This document shows, one piece after another, positions 41,084 through 51,096 of a stretch of DNA of 64,000 bases. Position numbers and translations under genes: made by a program. The first letter of the stretch is position 1; each line of letters opens with the position of its first letter. The stretch is from Leclercia sp. AS011 (GTDB lineage: Bacteria > Pseudomonadota > Gammaproteobacteria > Enterobacterales > Enterobacteriaceae), in NCBI RefSeq assembly GCF_037152535.1, contig NZ_JBBCMA010000001.1, forward strand, positions 2,170,001 to 2,234,000, given 5' to 3'. The notes beneath the pieces were generated by a model, which saw only the letters and a program-made list of their open reading frames with translations, was not told the DNA's origin and ran no database searches.

Positions 41084-41821
41084 TTATGCACTGATTTTTA
41101 TATTGTTTGCTTCAAATTCTGTACTCAGGCGACGGGCAAAGGCCAGCGCATGTTCTCCGTCACCGTGGATGCACACCGTCTGCGCGTGCACGATTGCCCA
41201 TTCGCCGGTGATACTTTTCACCCGGCCGCGCTGGATCATCTCCAGGGTTTGCGCCAGGGCCTGATCTTCATCCGCGATCAGCGCCCCGGGCTGGGTACGC
41301 GGCACCAGGCTGCCGTCCGCCTGATATCCGCGATCGGCAAACACCTCTTCCCGGGTAATCAGGCCATAACGCGTCCCGGCACGGATCAGCTCGCTCCCCG
41401 CCAGCCCCACCAGAATCAAATCCGGATCGACGGTAGCGATGGCCCGGGCGATGGCATCGGCCAGGTCGCGATCTTTTGCCGCCTGGTTATAGAGCATGCC
41501 GTGAGGTTTGACGTGACGCAGCTGCCCCCCTTCGGCGCGAACGATCGCCGCCAGGGCACCAATCTGGTACAGCATCTGCGCGTAGACCGTCTCCGGCGGC
41601 AGGGACATGGCCGTGCGGCCAAAGTTTTCCCGATCCGGGAAGCTCGGGTGCGCCCCGATGGCGACCCCGTTTTTCAGCGCCTCACGCACGCAGGACAGCA
41701 TGGTCCGGGCATCGCCGGCATGAAAACCGCAGGCGATGTTGGCCGACGACACCAGCTGTAACAACGCGGCATCGCTGCCGCAGCCTTCGCCTAAATCGGC
41801 ATTTAAATCAACCGCGATCAT
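41084..41821 (-). CDS. pxpA: 5-oxoprolinase subunit PxpA
   Basis: LamB/YcsF-family subunit of the ATP-dependent 5-oxoprolinase. The start [17 protein letters not shown] gives 245 residues; the long upstream extension lies in pxpC and is rejected. The family block [11 protein letters not shown] and the KPHGMLYN motif are visible. Overlaps pxpC by 14 bases. Confidence 0.95.
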   Translation of the reverse strand: MIAVDLNADLGEGCGSDAALLQLVSSANIACGFHAGDARTMLSCVREALKNGVAIGAHPSFPDRENFGRTAMSLPPETVYAQMLYQIGALAAIVRAEGGQLRHVKPHGMLYNQAAKDRDLADAIARAIATVDPDLILVGLAGSELIRAGTRYGLITREEVFADRGYQADGSLVPRTQPGALIADEDQALAQTLEMIQRGRVKSITGEWAIVHAQTVCIHGDGEHALAFARRLSTEFEANNIKISA

Positions 41822-42740
41822 GCAACCTCCACGCCAGCTGTTCGATGTACTGCCTCTGTATGCGTCGCGCATCGAGCGCCTCTTCCAGCGTACAGGGGAC
41901 AAAGTGGATTGGCTGTCCGAGCGGGGCCTGCGCCAGGTGGTACATGTCGGCCTCGATGATGCAGGCGATCCGCGGATAGCCTCCGGTGGTCTGGGCGTCA
42001 TTCATCAGCACAATCGGCTGCCCGTTGTGCGGCACCTGGATAACGCCCGGCAGCAGGCCGTGCGACAGCATCTCACGCTCGGTGGTGCGCACCAGCTTCT
42101 GCCCCTGCAGGCGATAGCCCATACGGTTACTCTGCGGGCTGAGCTGCCACGGCAGTCGCCAGAGCGCATCCTGCGAGGCTTTATCAAACTCGTGATACTC
42201 CGGCCCCGGCAAGGCGCGCACGCGGTTATCCCACAGCAGCTGCTTTACGCCCTGCGCTTCAAGGAACCTGCGCCCGCCGGGCCGGACGGCCAGCCGATCG
42301 CCATCTTTCAGCAGACGCCCTTCGTGGCCGCCGAGGCCCACCTTCAGATCGGTGCTGAGGGAGTTCATCACCGACGGTACGTCAATGCCGCCTGCAATCG
42401 CCAGATAGCTGCGCATGCCGCGGCGGGGGCGATTGAGGGTAAGCTGTTGTCCGGCTTTCACCGGCAGACGCCAGCCGGTCCAGACCGCCGCGCCGTCAAG
42501 CCGGGCGTCACAGCCCGCGCCGGTCAGGGCAAACCAGCCGTCCTGTTCAAATTCGAAAGTACACTGCCCGAGGGTGATCTCCAGCGCGGCATCGTCCGGG
42601 TCGTTGCCCACCAGGATATTGCCAATCTGCAGGGCCGGTTTATCCAGCGCGCCGCAGTAGCTGATCCCCGACTGGCGAAAACCGATGCGCCCGCCGTCCT
42701 GCACCGAGGTATAGAGTCCTGCGCGAAGTATTTTTAGCAT
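41808..42740 (-). CDS. pxpC: 5-oxoprolinase subunit PxpC
   Basis: 310-residue KipA/biotin-carboxylase-like subunit (E. coli YbgK). The starting block [18 protein letters not shown] and the NRMGYRLQG and GYPRIACI motifs fit the family. Overlaps pxpB by seven bases. Confidence 0.95.
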   Translation of the reverse strand: MLKILRAGLYTSVQDGGRIGFRQSGISYCGALDKPALQIGNILVGNDPDDAALEITLGQCTFEFEQDGWFALTGAGCDARLDGAAVWTGWRLPVKAGQQLTLNRPRRGMRSYLAIAGGIDVPSVMNSLSTDLKVGLGGHEGRLLKDGDRLAVRPGGRRFLEAQGVKQLLWDNRVRALPGPEYHEFDKASQDALWRLPWQLSPQSNRMGYRLQGQKLVRTTEREMLSHGLLPGVIQVPHNGQPIVLMNDAQTTGGYPRIACIIEADMYHLAQAPLGQPIHFVPCTLEEALDARRIQRQYIEQLAWRLHDRG

Positions 42741-43390
42741 ACCCCCTCCTTCTGCGGGATAAACCGCACGGTATCGCCCGGTCGCAGCAGCACCGGCTCG
42801 TCACGATGTGGATCGAACAGCGGCAACGGGGTGTGCCCAATCAGCTGCCAGCCGCCAGGCGTCGCTAACGGGTAAATGCCGGTTTGCGCCCCGCCAATCC
42901 CCACCGAGCCTGCCGGTACCTGCAGCCGTGGTTCATCCCGGCGCGGGGTTGCCAGCTGCTCAGGCAGCCCGCCCAGATAAGGGAAGCCCGGCTGAAAACC
43001 TAAAAACCAGACCACATAATCAATGGACGAGTGGAGTTCCACGACCTGTTTCTCGGTTAACCCCGCGTGCCGGGCCACCTCGCCCAGATCGGGGCCCACA
43101 GCGGTACCATAGACCACGGGGATTTCGATATAGCGGGACTCGGGCTCGAGCGCCTCGCTCTCCTCCCACCAGCGCTGCAGACGCTCAATAGCATCCAGCG
43201 CCAGCGAGTGGGGATTGCGAAGCACTACGGTGATGTTATTCATCCCGGGAATGGCTTCCACCACCTCGGGGATTTCACCCAGTCGCTGAGTTAAGCGCCA
43301 GATCCGCTTTTGCGTCGCCAGGGTGACCGGCGGCTCCAGTTCCAGCACCACGGCGGTTTCGCCTAACAGATAACAACGTGCTCTCTGCAC
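42734..43390 (-). CDS. pxpB: 5-oxoprolinase subunit PxpB
   Basis: 218-residue KipI-like subunit (E. coli YbgJ). [23 protein letters not shown] (abbreviated: [11 protein letters not shown]) and [14 protein letters not shown] motifs are characteristic. First of pxpBCA, 14 bases after ybgI. Confidence 0.95.
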   Translation of the reverse strand: MQRARCYLLGETAVVLELEPPVTLATQKRIWRLTQRLGEIPEVVEAIPGMNNITVVLRNPHSLALDAIERLQRWWEESEALEPESRYIEIPVVYGTAVGPDLGEVARHAGLTEKQVVELHSSIDYVVWFLGFQPGFPYLGGLPEQLATPRRDEPRLQVPAGSVGIGGAQTGIYPLATPGGWQLIGHTPLPLFDPHRDEPVLLRPGDTVRFIPQKEGVC

Positions 43391-43404
43391 TTATACACCT
43401 CTCA

Positions 43405-44148
43405 TCAGGCTGGATTAGGGATATCCACAAAGGTGACATCCAGGTCAGTGGCTTCCGTCAGCCATTCGCCGAGGGCGCGAATGCCGCCGCGTTCTGTAGC
43501 ATGGTGTCCCGCCGCATAGAAATGCAGCCCCTGCTCCCGGGCAGAGTGAATGGTCTGCTCCGACACTTCGCCGGTAATAAAGGCATCGACGCCAAAACGC
43601 GCCGCGCTGTCGATAAAGCCCTGCCCGCCGCCGGTACACCAGGCGACGCGCTGTACCCGGTCCGGCCCGGTATCGCCGCTCCAGAGCGGACGACGCCCCA
43701 GCCGGGCTTCAATCCAGGATGCCAGCTCGAGGCCCGGTACCGGCATGGAGAGTTCGCCCCAGGGGACCAGCGGCTCGATTTCACCCATGATGTTAATGCC
43801 GAGTAGCGCCGCCAGCTGGGCGTTGTTCCCCAGCTCCGGGTGGGCGTCCAGCGGCAGGTGCCAGCCGTAGAGGTTGATATCGTTTTCCAGCAGCGTTTTC
43901 AGACGGTTACGCTTCATGCCGCGGATCACCGGGGATTCGCCTTTCCAGAAATAGCCGTGGTGGACAATCACCGCATCGGCTTTCTGGCGCACCGCTTCAT
44001 CAATCAGCGCCTGGCTTGCGGTCACGCCGGTGACAATTTTCTGCACCTGCTCACGCCCTTCCACCTGCAGGCCGTTCGGCGCGTAGTCACTGAAGCTCGC
44101 GCTGTTCAGTTTGTCGTTGATCAGTTTTTCCAGTTCACTGTTTTTCAT
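43405..44148 (-). CDS. ybgI: NIF3-family metal-binding protein YbgI
   Basis: 247-residue toroidal hexamer family protein with a dinuclear metal site, often annotated as a type 2 GTP cyclohydrolase I. Exact role unsettled. Start MKNSELEKLINDKL; ligand motifs VHHGYFWKG and GHHATERGG are visible. 10 bases after phrB. Confidence 0.94.
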   Translation of the reverse strand: MKNSELEKLINDKLNSASFSDYAPNGLQVEGREQVQKIVTGVTASQALIDEAVRQKADAVIVHHGYFWKGESPVIRGMKRNRLKTLLENDINLYGWHLPLDAHPELGNNAQLAALLGINIMGEIEPLVPWGELSMPVPGLELASWIEARLGRRPLWSGDTGPDRVQRVAWCTGGGQGFIDSAARFGVDAFITGEVSEQTIHSAREQGLHFYAAGHHATERGGIRALGEWLTEATDLDVTFVDIPNPA

Positions 44149-44158
44149 TGTTACTCCC

Positions 44159-45571
44159 TTACGCTTTTCGGGCGGCTTCATACGCTGCCAGCGTGGCGAC
44201 GCGTGCCTGTTTATGATCGACAACCGGGCGCGGGTAATCGAGGGTGATCCCCTGTTTGTCCGCCCAGTTCCAGGGGTCATGGATGGCCTTGTCCGGCACC
44301 CTGGCCAGCTCAGGCAGCCAGCGGCGGATAAACACGCCGTCGGTATCGAACTTCTGCCCCTGGGTTGTCGGGTTAAAAATACGAAAATAGGGTGCGGCAT
44401 CGGTTCCGGTTGACGCCGCCCACTGCCAGCCGCCGTTGTTGGCGGCCAGATCGCCATCGATCAGCTGCGACATAAAGTAACGTTCCCCGGCTCGCCAGTC
44501 GATCAGCAGGTCTTTCACCAGGAAGCTGGCGGTAATCATCCGCAGGCGGTTGTGCATCCAGCCGGTTTCATTCAGCTGACGCATGGCAGCATCGACGATC
44601 GGATAGCCGGTCTGTCCATATTGCCAGGCCTGCAACGGGTCATCGTCTGACTGCCATTTCACGTTATCAGTCCAACGAATGAATGGTCGATATTTACATA
44701 AATCAGGGTGATACGTCATCAGATGACGATAAAACTCTCGCCAGATCAGCTCGTTTAACCAGACCGAGCCGGGGCCGCCCTCCAGCGCCTGAGGCTGTTC
44801 GGCCAGCAATCTGTGCAGGCACTGACGGGGTGACAATACCCCCAACGCCAGACAAGCGGAGAGACGGCTGGTGCCTTCTATCGCCGGAAAATCACGCTGC
44901 GTCTCATAGTTGCCCGCCTCGTGCTGACAGAACTGGCGCAGCCGGGCTATCGCCTCTTTCTCGCTCGCCGGGAACAGCGCGGCATCGAACGCCTGCTGCG
45001 GGTAGTTGAATTCCAGCGCTACCGGCGTAACCTTCTCGCCCTCACGCGCGGCAGGTGCCGCCGCACACTCGGGCAGCCCCTCTTTCAGCCGCCGCAGCCA
45101 GGCGTTTTTAAAGGGCGTAAATACCTTATACATCTCGTGATTGCCGGTCATCACGCTGCCGGGGGGAAGGATAACGCTGTCGTCGAACCCCTGGCAGATT
45201 ACGTCCTCCAGCACGCGTTCGAGCTGGCGATCGCGCTGCTGCTCGTTCAGTTCGTACTGGTAGTTATAAAAAAGATGGGTGACCTCATGCCCGGCACAGA
45301 GCTGCGCTACTTTGTCAGCCTGCGCCGCAAAATCAGCGACTTCGGCATACAGCAGTGGAATGCCTTTATCAGCCAGCTGCTGCTGTAGATCGTCAAGATG
45401 GGCGTGAAGAAACGCGGCCTGACGCGGCGCCATAGCGTGCTGGTGCCACTGTTGCGGCGTGGCGATGAAAAGCGCCAGTACGCGGGCATTTTTGTCGCGA
45501 CAGGCGGCGGCAAGCGCCAGGTTGTCGTGGATGCGCAAATCGGCGCGAAACCAGACCAGATGGGTGGCCAT
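44159..45571 (-). CDS. phrB: Deoxyribodipyrimidine photolyase PhrB
   Basis: Light-driven repair of cyclobutane pyrimidine dimers. 470 residues (E. coli 472): N-terminal antenna (folate) domain from [15 protein letters not shown], then FAD-binding domain with [25 protein letters not shown] and [24 protein letters not shown] blocks (last shown up to 20 residues). First gene of the phrB-to-nei cluster. In E. coli ybgA precedes it and dtpD follows; both are missing. Confidence 0.96.
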   Translation of the reverse strand: MATHLVWFRADLRIHDNLALAAACRDKNARVLALFIATPQQWHQHAMAPRQAAFLHAHLDDLQQQLADKGIPLLYAEVADFAAQADKVAQLCAGHEVTHLFYNYQYELNEQQRDRQLERVLEDVICQGFDDSVILPPGSVMTGNHEMYKVFTPFKNAWLRRLKEGLPECAAAPAAREGEKVTPVALEFNYPQQAFDAALFPASEKEAIARLRQFCQHEAGNYETQRDFPAIEGTSRLSACLALGVLSPRQCLHRLLAEQPQALEGGPGSVWLNELIWREFYRHLMTYHPDLCKYRPFIRWTDNVKWQSDDDPLQAWQYGQTGYPIVDAAMRQLNETGWMHNRLRMITASFLVKDLLIDWRAGERYFMSQLIDGDLAANNGGWQWAASTGTDAAPYFRIFNPTTQGQKFDTDGVFIRRWLPELARVPDKAIHDPWNWADKQGITLDYPRPVVDHKQARVATLAAYEAARKA

Positions 45572-45649
45572 AACACTCCAGTATTATCGTCTGTAACATC
45601 TCCAGGTCATCGAGGATACTTCGCTTTAACAAGTGTAGCCATAATGGAA

Positions 45650-45677
45650 TAAAAAAGGCCGCCCTGATGGCGGCCTT
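45650..45677 (-). terminator. Terminator of the small toxin-like gene
   Basis: Minus-strand hairpin AAGGCCGCC / GGCGGCCTT (five-base loop) followed by a T-run, five bases after the TAG at 45682. It could also terminate nothing else nearby, since phrB starts 80 bases further on. Confidence 0.88.
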
Positions 45678-45681
45678 AACG

Positions 45682-45789
45682 CTACTTGTCCTGCGTGAAT
45701 GCGGTAAGAATAACGAACCCGGCTGGATCGTCACTTCTTACCACCAATACGCTGGCGACAATGAACGCGATACATAGATAGCGTTTCAT
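45682..45789 (-). CDS. Small hydrophobic peptide, candidate type I toxin (TimP-like layout)
   Basis: 35 codons: MKRYLCIAFIVASVLVV, then a charged turn (RSDDP), then GFVILTAFTQDK. Basic start plus hydrophobic stretch resembles a membrane peptide or signal anchor. AGGGA lies seven bases before the ATG. The gene has its own -10 (45936-45941) and terminator (45650-45677), so the transcript is about 280 nt with a 140-nt leader. GGGACCG at the SD can pair with CGGTCCC at 45894-45900. A divergent sRNA (46041-46124) matches the leader. The system class is inferred from this architecture; I cannot name the protein family with certainty. Confidence 0.65.
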   Translation of the reverse strand: MKRYLCIAFIVASVLVVRSDDPAGFVILTAFTQDK

Positions 45790-45853
45790 TATGCGGTCCC
45801 TGCAAATTAACCGCTCCACCGTTCACCACCGGTGATAATCCGGCAGACACAAG

Positions 45854-45870
45854 CTCTGGTAAGAGTTGCA
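45854..45870 (-). promoter_or_regulatory. Predicted antisense-RNA target in the toxin leader
   Basis: On the mRNA this reads TGCAACTCTTACCAGAG. It is complementary to CTCTGGTAGAGTTGCA at the predicted 5' end of the divergent sRNA, with one bulged base. It lies 65-81 nt upstream of the start codon, where it could block a ribosome standby site. Confidence 0.6.
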
Positions 45871-45935
45871 ACGGTTGTTGATAGACCTTTTCCGGGACCG
45901 GTGCCCATTTGCGAGATGGCGAAAAGGGACGGCTC

Positions 45936-45941
45936 ATAATA
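45936..45941 (-). promoter_or_regulatory. -10 element of the toxin-like gene
   Basis: TATTAT on the minus strand (five of six consensus bases), with only a weak -35 (TTTAAC, 16-base spacing). Predicted RNA start near 45929. Confidence 0.5.
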
Positions 45942-46005
45942 GAAGGTCTGACCCAGTGTTAAACCTGTCGTGGGCTTCTTTAAGAATATGTTTAGGTTAC
46001 GTAAT

Positions 46006-46034
46006 TTGACCCGGAGTTATCTCTCAGCGAGAAT
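46006..46034 (+). promoter_or_regulatory. Promoter of the divergent antitoxin-like sRNA
   Basis: -35 TTGACC (five of six), 17-base spacer, -10 GAGAAT (four of six). Predicted start near 46041, exactly where the complementarity to the toxin leader begins. Confidence 0.7.
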
Positions 46035-46040
46035 GGCCTT

Positions 46041-46124
46041 CTCTGGTAGAGTTGCAGTCTTCCCAACGGACCGCGAATCCCGAGGGATAAAAAAACCGCC
46101 ACATTGCTGTGGCGGTTTTTTTAT
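46041..46124 (+). ncRNA. Small RNA, candidate type I antitoxin
   Basis: About 80 nt, from a good sigma-70 promoter to a perfect 13-base-pair terminator. Its 5' end CTCTGGTAGAGTTGCA repeats, with one base missing, the plus-strand sequence at 45854-45870 and is therefore antisense to the toxin-like mRNA. A further five-base match (AACGG with CCGUU) flanks it. No ORF. Position, size and pairing recall IstR-1, OrzO, OhsC and TimR. Confidence 0.65.
46091..46122 (+). terminator. Terminator of the sRNA
   Basis: Perfect stem AAAAACCGCCACA / TGTGGCGGTTTTT with a TTGC loop and trailing T residues. It also reads on the minus strand after ybfA. Confidence 0.92.
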
Positions 46125-46157
46125 TGCTGCGGTGCTGTGTGTAGTCTTGCTTAAAAC

Positions 46158-46364
46158 TTAATAAAAATCACAAACGGCTTTTTCAGCCTGCTCCATCCAC
46201 ACCGGTTTATCGCTGGTTTTAGCCCAGACGCGATGCAGGTAGCTATAAAAACGAGACCGTTCTTTCCAGAAAAGCATCACTGGTAACGCCAGAACACCCG
46301 CTACAACAGCGAAAGTGCGGCGAATAAAAACGATATGTGCCGGATATGCTTTGTAAAATTCCAT
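46158..46364 (-). CDS. ybfA: Small membrane protein YbfA
   Basis: 68 residues from the second of two adjacent ATGs (GGAG six bases upstream), matching E. coli YbfA in length. Hydrophobic span [16 protein letters not shown], then conserved [13 protein letters not shown]...[14 protein letters not shown] and CDFY end. Function unknown. Divergent from kdpF, as in E. coli. Confidence 0.92.
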   Translation of the reverse strand: MEFYKAYPAHIVFIRRTFAVVAGVLALPVMLFWKERSRFYSYLHRVWAKTSDKPVWMEQAEKAVCDFY

Positions 46365-46572
46365 CATTTTCTCCCCTTTATCTGGCCGGAAACCCTCTCC
46401 GGAAAAGTAAGACTGGTTATCTGATGAAAATAGTAACGCTTTGGCTGTAATTTTACTACTCATCCGACCACTTTTGGCATCCATTTAGTGAATATTTACA
46501 CTTCACTCCGTAATTAAGTTACAGAAAAGTTAAATTTATACTAACCATTAGTTAAATTAGGGTCTTATCCCT

Positions 46573-46672
46573 CTTTATACTTTTTTTACACCTTCCCCGC
46601 CGATTTTTGCGAAATCTTTGCGAGCGAAATTTTACCCTTTGCACCATTACTAACGTCACCCGGAGGTGAATT
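46573..46672 (+). promoter_or_regulatory. kdpFABC promoter with KdpE-binding region
   Basis: The T-rich CTTTATACTTTTTTTACACC block at 46573-46592 closely matches the known KdpE site of the E. coli kdp promoter. TTTTTGCGAAATCTTTGCG and an SD GGAGG before kdpF follow. The rest of the 46365-46572 gap is AT-rich and holds the ybfA promoter side. Confidence 0.7.
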
Positions 46673-46762
46673 GTGAGTGCAGGTGTAATTGCGGGCATCG
46701 TGCTGGTGTTCCTGTTACTGGGATATCTTATTTATGCCCTGTTGAACGCGGAGGCATTCTGA
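46673..46762 (+). CDS. kdpF: KdpFABC accessory subunit KdpF
   Basis: 29 residues, [20 protein letters not shown]..., one membrane helix that stabilises the KdpABC complex. GTG start shortly behind GGAGG. Its stop shares one base with the kdpA ATG (TGATG). Almost identical in length and sequence pattern to E. coli KdpF. Confidence 0.95.
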   Translation: MSAGVIAGIVLVFLLLGYLIYALLNAEAF

Positions 46763-48441
46763 TGGCTGCCCAGGGATTTCTGCTTATTGCCGGCTTTCTG
46801 CTGGTGCTATTCATACTTGCCCGCCCGCTGGGGATGTGGCTGGCGCGGATGATAAACGGCCTGCCGCTGCCCGGGGTGCAGACCCTGGACGCGGGACTGC
46901 TGCGAATGCTCGGGATCGGCACCGCAGAGATGGGCTGGCGTCACTACCTGCTGGCGATCCTGCTGCTGAACGGGGTAGGCCTGGTGGCCCTGTTCGCCAT
47001 GTTAATGCTGCAGGGTTATCTGCCGCTCAATCCACAGCAGCTGCCGGGACTCTCCTGGCATCTGGCGCTGAACACCGCGGTGAGTTTTGTCAGCAATACC
47101 AACTGGCAGTCCTATGCCGGGGAGACCACCCTGAGCTACTTCAGCCAGATGGCGGGTCTGACGGTGCAAAACTTCCTCTCGGCGGCCAGCGGCATTGCGG
47201 TGATCTTCGCCCTCACCCGCGCTTTTGCTCGCCAGAATATCACCACGCTGGGTAACGCCTGGGTCGATCTGACCCGCATCACCCTGTGGGTGTTGCTGCC
47301 GCTGTCGTTGATCATCGCGTTGCTGTTTATCCAGCAGGGCGTGCTGCAAAACCTGCTGCCTTATCAGCCCTTCACCTCGCTGGAGGGAGCCAGACAGCTG
47401 CTGCCGATGGGGCCGGTGGCCTCTCAGGAGGCGATCAAAATGCTCGGCACTAACGGGGGCGGCTTCTTTAATGCCAACTCTGCCCACCCGTTTGAGAACC
47501 CGACGGCACTGACGAACGCCGTGCAGATGCTGGCGATCTTCCTGATCCCCGCCGCACTGTGCTTTGCCTTTGGCGATGCGGTCAGCGATCGCCGCCAGGG
47601 GCATGCGATCCTCTGGACCATGTCCATTATCTTTGCGATCTGCGCCGCGCTGGTGATGTGGGCGGAATGGCAGGGCAACAGCCACTTTATGCTGCTGGGA
47701 GCGGACAGCAACAGCAATATGGAGGGCAAAGAGAGCCGCTTTGGCATACTCGCCAGCAGCCTGTACGCCGTGGTCACCACCGCCGCCTCCTGCGGGGCGG
47801 TCAACGCCATGCATGACTCCTTCACCGCGCTGGGTGGGATGATCCCGCTGTGGCTGATGCAGATCGGTGAAGTGGTATTTGGCGGCGTCGGTTCGGGCCT
47901 GTACGGCATGCTGCTGTTCGTGCTGCTGGCGGTATTTATCGCCGGGCTGATGATTGGCCGCACCCCGGAATATCTGGGTAAGAAAATCGACGTGCGGGAG
48001 ATGAAGCTGACCGCGCTGGCGATCCTCGTCACCCCGGCGCTGGTGCTGCTCGGCACCGCGCTGGCGCTGATGACCGAGGCGGGACGCAGCGGCATTTTCA
48101 ACCCCGGGATCCACGGGTTCAGCGAGGTGCTGTATGCGGTTTCGTCGGCGGCCAACAACAATGGCAGCGCCTTTGCGGGCCTGAGCGCCAACTCGCCGTT
48201 CTGGAACTGTCTGCTGGCGTTCTGCATGTTAATCGGACGCTTTGGGGTAATTATCCCGGTGATGGCTATCGCCGGATCGCTGGTGAATAAGACCCGCCAG
48301 CCCGCCTCGGGCGGCACCTTACCGACCCACGGCGCGCTGTTTGTTGGCCTGCTGATCGGCACCGTCCTGCTGGTGGGTGCCCTCACCTTTATCCCCGCCC
48401 TCGCCTTAGGCCCGGTTGCGGAACATCTCTCTTTACGCTGA
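46762..48441 (+). CDS. kdpA: Potassium-binding channel subunit KdpA
   Basis: 559 residues (E. coli 557), about ten spans. The selectivity-filter loops are visible as [30 protein letters not shown] (19 shown), [14 protein letters not shown] and [14 protein letters not shown]. The longer frame starting in kdpF is rejected because kdpF is real in another frame. Confidence 0.97.
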   Translation: MAAQGFLLIAGFLLVLFILARPLGMWLARMINGLPLPGVQTLDAGLLRMLGIGTAEMGWRHYLLAILLLNGVGLVALFAMLMLQGYLPLNPQQLPGLSWHLALNTAVSFVSNTNWQSYAGETTLSYFSQMAGLTVQNFLSAASGIAVIFALTRAFARQNITTLGNAWVDLTRITLWVLLPLSLIIALLFIQQGVLQNLLPYQPFTSLEGARQLLPMGPVASQEAIKMLGTNGGGFFNANSAHPFENPTALTNAVQMLAIFLIPAALCFAFGDAVSDRRQGHAILWTMSIIFAICAALVMWAEWQGNSHFMLLGADSNSNMEGKESRFGILASSLYAVVTTAASCGAVNAMHDSFTALGGMIPLWLMQIGEVVFGGVGSGLYGMLLFVLLAVFIAGLMIGRTPEYLGKKIDVREMKLTALAILVTPALVLLGTALALMTEAGRSGIFNPGIHGFSEVLYAVSSAANNNGSAFAGLSANSPFWNCLLAFCMLIGRFGVIIPVMAIAGSLVNKTRQPASGGTLPTHGALFVGLLIGTVLLVGALTFIPALALGPVAEHLSLR

Positions 48442-48459
48442 TTTTGCGGAGTATTGGTC

Positions 48460-50508
48460 ATGAGTCGTAAGCAACTGGCCCTGCTCGAACCTTCGCTGGT
48501 TCGTCAGGCGCTGATGGATGCGGTTAAAAAAGTCGACCCGCGCGTACAGTGGCGCAACCCGGTGATGTTTATCGTCTGGCTGGGCAGCCTGCTGACCACC
48601 CTGCTGGCCCTTGCCATGGCGGGTGGAGTGCTGCCAGGAAGCGCCACCTTTACCGCGGCGATCAGCCTGTGGCTGTGGTTCACCGTGCTGTTTGCCAACG
48701 TCGCCGAGGCGCTGGCAGAAGGCCGCAGCAAAGCGCAGGCCAACAGCCTCAAAGGGGTGCAGAAAACGGCGTTTGCCCGCAAGCTGCGCGAAGCCAGATA
48801 CGGTGCCGGGACCGACAGAGTTCCGGCGGACACGCTGCGCAAAGGCGACATCGTGCTGGTGGAGGCCGGGGACATTATCCCCTGCGACGGAGAGGTCATT
48901 GAAGGGGGCGCCTCGGTGGATGAGAGCGCGATCACCGGCGAATCTGCGCCGGTGATCCGCGAGTCCGGCGGCGATTTTGCCTCGGTCACCGGCGGGACGC
49001 GCATTCTCTCCGACTGGCTGGTGATCCAGTGCAGCGTTAACCCTGGCGAGACCTTCCTCGACCGGATGATCGCTATGGTGGAAGGGGCCCAGCGGCGGAA
49101 AACCCCGAACGAGATCGCCCTGACCATCCTGCTGGTGGCGCTGACCATCGTCTTCCTGCTGGCGACCGCCACTCTGTGGCCCTTCTCCTCATATGGCGGC
49201 ACGGCGGTGAGCGTCACCGTGCTGGTTGCCCTGCTGGTCTGCCTGATCCCGACCACCATCGGTGGCCTGCTGTCGGCCATCGGCGTGGCGGGCATGAGCC
49301 GGATGCTGGCGGCCAACGTCATCGCCACCAGCGGCCGGGCGGTGGAGGCGGCGGGCGACGTGGACGTGCTGCTGCTGGATAAAACCGGCACTATCACCCT
49401 CGGCAACCGTCAGGCCTCGGAATTCCTGCCCGCCCCGGGCGTGGACGAAAAAACGCTGGCCGACGCGGCCCAGCTGGCCTCGCTGGCGGATGAAACCCCG
49501 GAAGGCCGCAGCATCGTGATCCTCGCCAAGCAGCGCTTTAACCTGCGCCAGCGCGACGTGCAGAGTCTGCATGCCACCTTTGTCCCCTTTACGGCGCAGA
49601 CGCGGATGAGCGGGATTAACATTCAGGACCGGCTGATCCGCAAGGGCTCGGTGGATGCCATTCGCAGGCATATCGCCGCCAACAACGGTCACTTCCCGCC
49701 TCAGGTCGATACCCTGGTGGAGAACGTCGCCCGGCAGGGGGCCACGCCGCTGGTGGTGGCCGAAGGCGCGACGGTGCTGGGGGTGATCGCCCTGAAGGAC
49801 ATTGTTAAAGGGGGCATCAAGGAGCGTTTTGCCCAGCTGCGCAAAATGGGCATTAAAACGGTAATGATCACCGGGGACAACCGTCTGACCGCCGCCGCCA
49901 TTGCCGCCGAGGCGGGGGTGGATGATTTTCTCTCTGAGGCCACACCCGAGGCCAAACTGGCGCTGATCCGCCAGTACCAGGCTGAAGGACGGCTGGTGGC
50001 AATGACCGGGGACGGCACCAACGACGCCCCGGCCCTCGCCCAGGCGGATGTGGCGGTAGCAATGAACTCCGGTACCCAGGCGGCTAAAGAGGCCGGGAAC
50101 ATGGTCGACCTCGACTCCAACCCGACCAAGCTGATTGAGGTGGTGCATATCGGCAAACAGATGCTGATGACCCGGGGCTCGCTGACCACCTTCAGCATCG
50201 CCAACGACGTGGCGAAATACTTTGCCATTATTCCGGCGGCGTTTGCGGCGACCTATCCGCAGCTGAACGCCCTGAACGTGATGCACCTGCACTCCCCCGC
50301 CTCGGCGATCCTGAGCGCGGTGATCTTTAACGCGCTGATCATTGTCTTTCTGATCCCGCTGGCGCTGAAGGGGGTGGGCTACAAGCCGCTCACTGCCGCC
50401 GCCATGCTGCGCCGCAATCTGTGGATCTACGGTCTGGGTGGGCTGGTGGTGCCCTTTATCGGCATTAAGGCTATCGACCTGGTGCTCACCCTGTTCGGGC
50501 TGGTTTAA
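48460..50508 (+). CDS. kdpB: P-type ATPase subunit KdpB
   Basis: 682 residues from [14 protein letters not shown]. Phosphorylation motif DKTGT with Asp307, TGES actuator loop, and [10 protein letters not shown] hinge motif. Drives K+ through KdpA. Eighteen bases after kdpA. Confidence 0.98.
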   Translation: MSRKQLALLEPSLVRQALMDAVKKVDPRVQWRNPVMFIVWLGSLLTTLLALAMAGGVLPGSATFTAAISLWLWFTVLFANVAEALAEGRSKAQANSLKGVQKTAFARKLREARYGAGTDRVPADTLRKGDIVLVEAGDIIPCDGEVIEGGASVDESAITGESAPVIRESGGDFASVTGGTRILSDWLVIQCSVNPGETFLDRMIAMVEGAQRRKTPNEIALTILLVALTIVFLLATATLWPFSSYGGTAVSVTVLVALLVCLIPTTIGGLLSAIGVAGMSRMLAANVIATSGRAVEAAGDVDVLLLDKTGTITLGNRQASEFLPAPGVDEKTLADAAQLASLADETPEGRSIVILAKQRFNLRQRDVQSLHATFVPFTAQTRMSGINIQDRLIRKGSVDAIRRHIAANNGHFPPQVDTLVENVARQGATPLVVAEGATVLGVIALKDIVKGGIKERFAQLRKMGIKTVMITGDNRLTAAAIAAEAGVDDFLSEATPEAKLALIRQYQAEGRLVAMTGDGTNDAPALAQADVAVAMNSGTQAAKEAGNMVDLDSNPTKLIEVVHIGKQMLMTRGSLTTFSIANDVAKYFAIIPAAFAATYPQLNALNVMHLHSPASAILSAVIFNALIIVFLIPLALKGVGYKPLTAAAMLRRNLWIYGLGGLVVPFIGIKAIDLVLTLFGLV

Positions 50509-50520
50509 GAGGAAAATCAA

Positions 50521-51096
50521 ATGGCTATGTTACGTCCCGCTATACTGTTGTTTATTCTGCTGGCCCTTGTCACCGGCGGCGTCTACCCGCTGGTGACCAC
50601 CGCTCTGGGCCAGTGGTGGTTTGCCGACCAGGCCAATGGTTCGCTAATCCACCAGCAGGGGGAGATCCGCGGTTCACGGCTGATTGGGCAAGCGTTTACC
50701 GGAGCAGGCTACTTTCATGGCCGTCCTTCCGCCACGGCTGAAAGCCCGTATAATCCGCTGGCCTCGGGCGGCAGTAACCTGGCGGGCAGCAACCCTGAGC
50801 TGGATAACGCCATTCGCGCCCGCGTGGCGGCCTTACGGGTCGCCAATCCGCAGGCCAGCCAGGCGGTGCCGGTTGAGCTGGTCACCGCCTCCGCCAGCGG
50901 GCTGGACTACAGCCTGACGCCGCAGGCGGTCGCCTGGCAGATCCCGCGCGTGGCGCAGGCGCGTCAGCTCGCGCCCGCCCAGCTCAGCCAGCTGGTGGCA
51001 GAGCATACGCAAAAACCGCTCTTCAGCGCGATGGGCGGCGCGGTGGTCAACATTGTTGAATTAAATCTGGCGCTGGACGCACTAAGGAAAAACTAA
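50521..51096 (+). CDS. kdpC: K+-transporting ATPase subunit KdpC
   Basis: 191 residues, one N-terminal span ([19 protein letters not shown]), periplasmic domain with [16 protein letters not shown]. Ends exactly where kdpD begins. Confidence 0.97.
   Translation: MAMLRPAILLFILLALVTGGVYPLVTTALGQWWFADQANGSLIHQQGEIRGSRLIGQAFTGAGYFHGRPSATAESPYNPLASGGSNLAGSNPELDNAIRARVAALRVANPQASQAVPVELVTASASGLDYSLTPQAVAWQIPRVAQARQLAPAQLSQLVAEHTQKPLFSAMGGAVVNIVELNLALDALRKN

Noticed and set aside
45731..45937. 68-codon minus-strand frame overlapping the toxin-like gene
   Set aside because: Its ATG lies in the -10 element, upstream of the predicted RNA start, and no SD precedes it. A mok-like role cannot be excluded but is unsupported.
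46666..46761. N-terminal extension of kdpA starting at a GTG within kdpF
   Set aside because: kdpF is well conserved in the other frame and kdpA has its own ATG in the classical TGATG overlap; the extension is Cys/Arg-rich and not KdpA-like.
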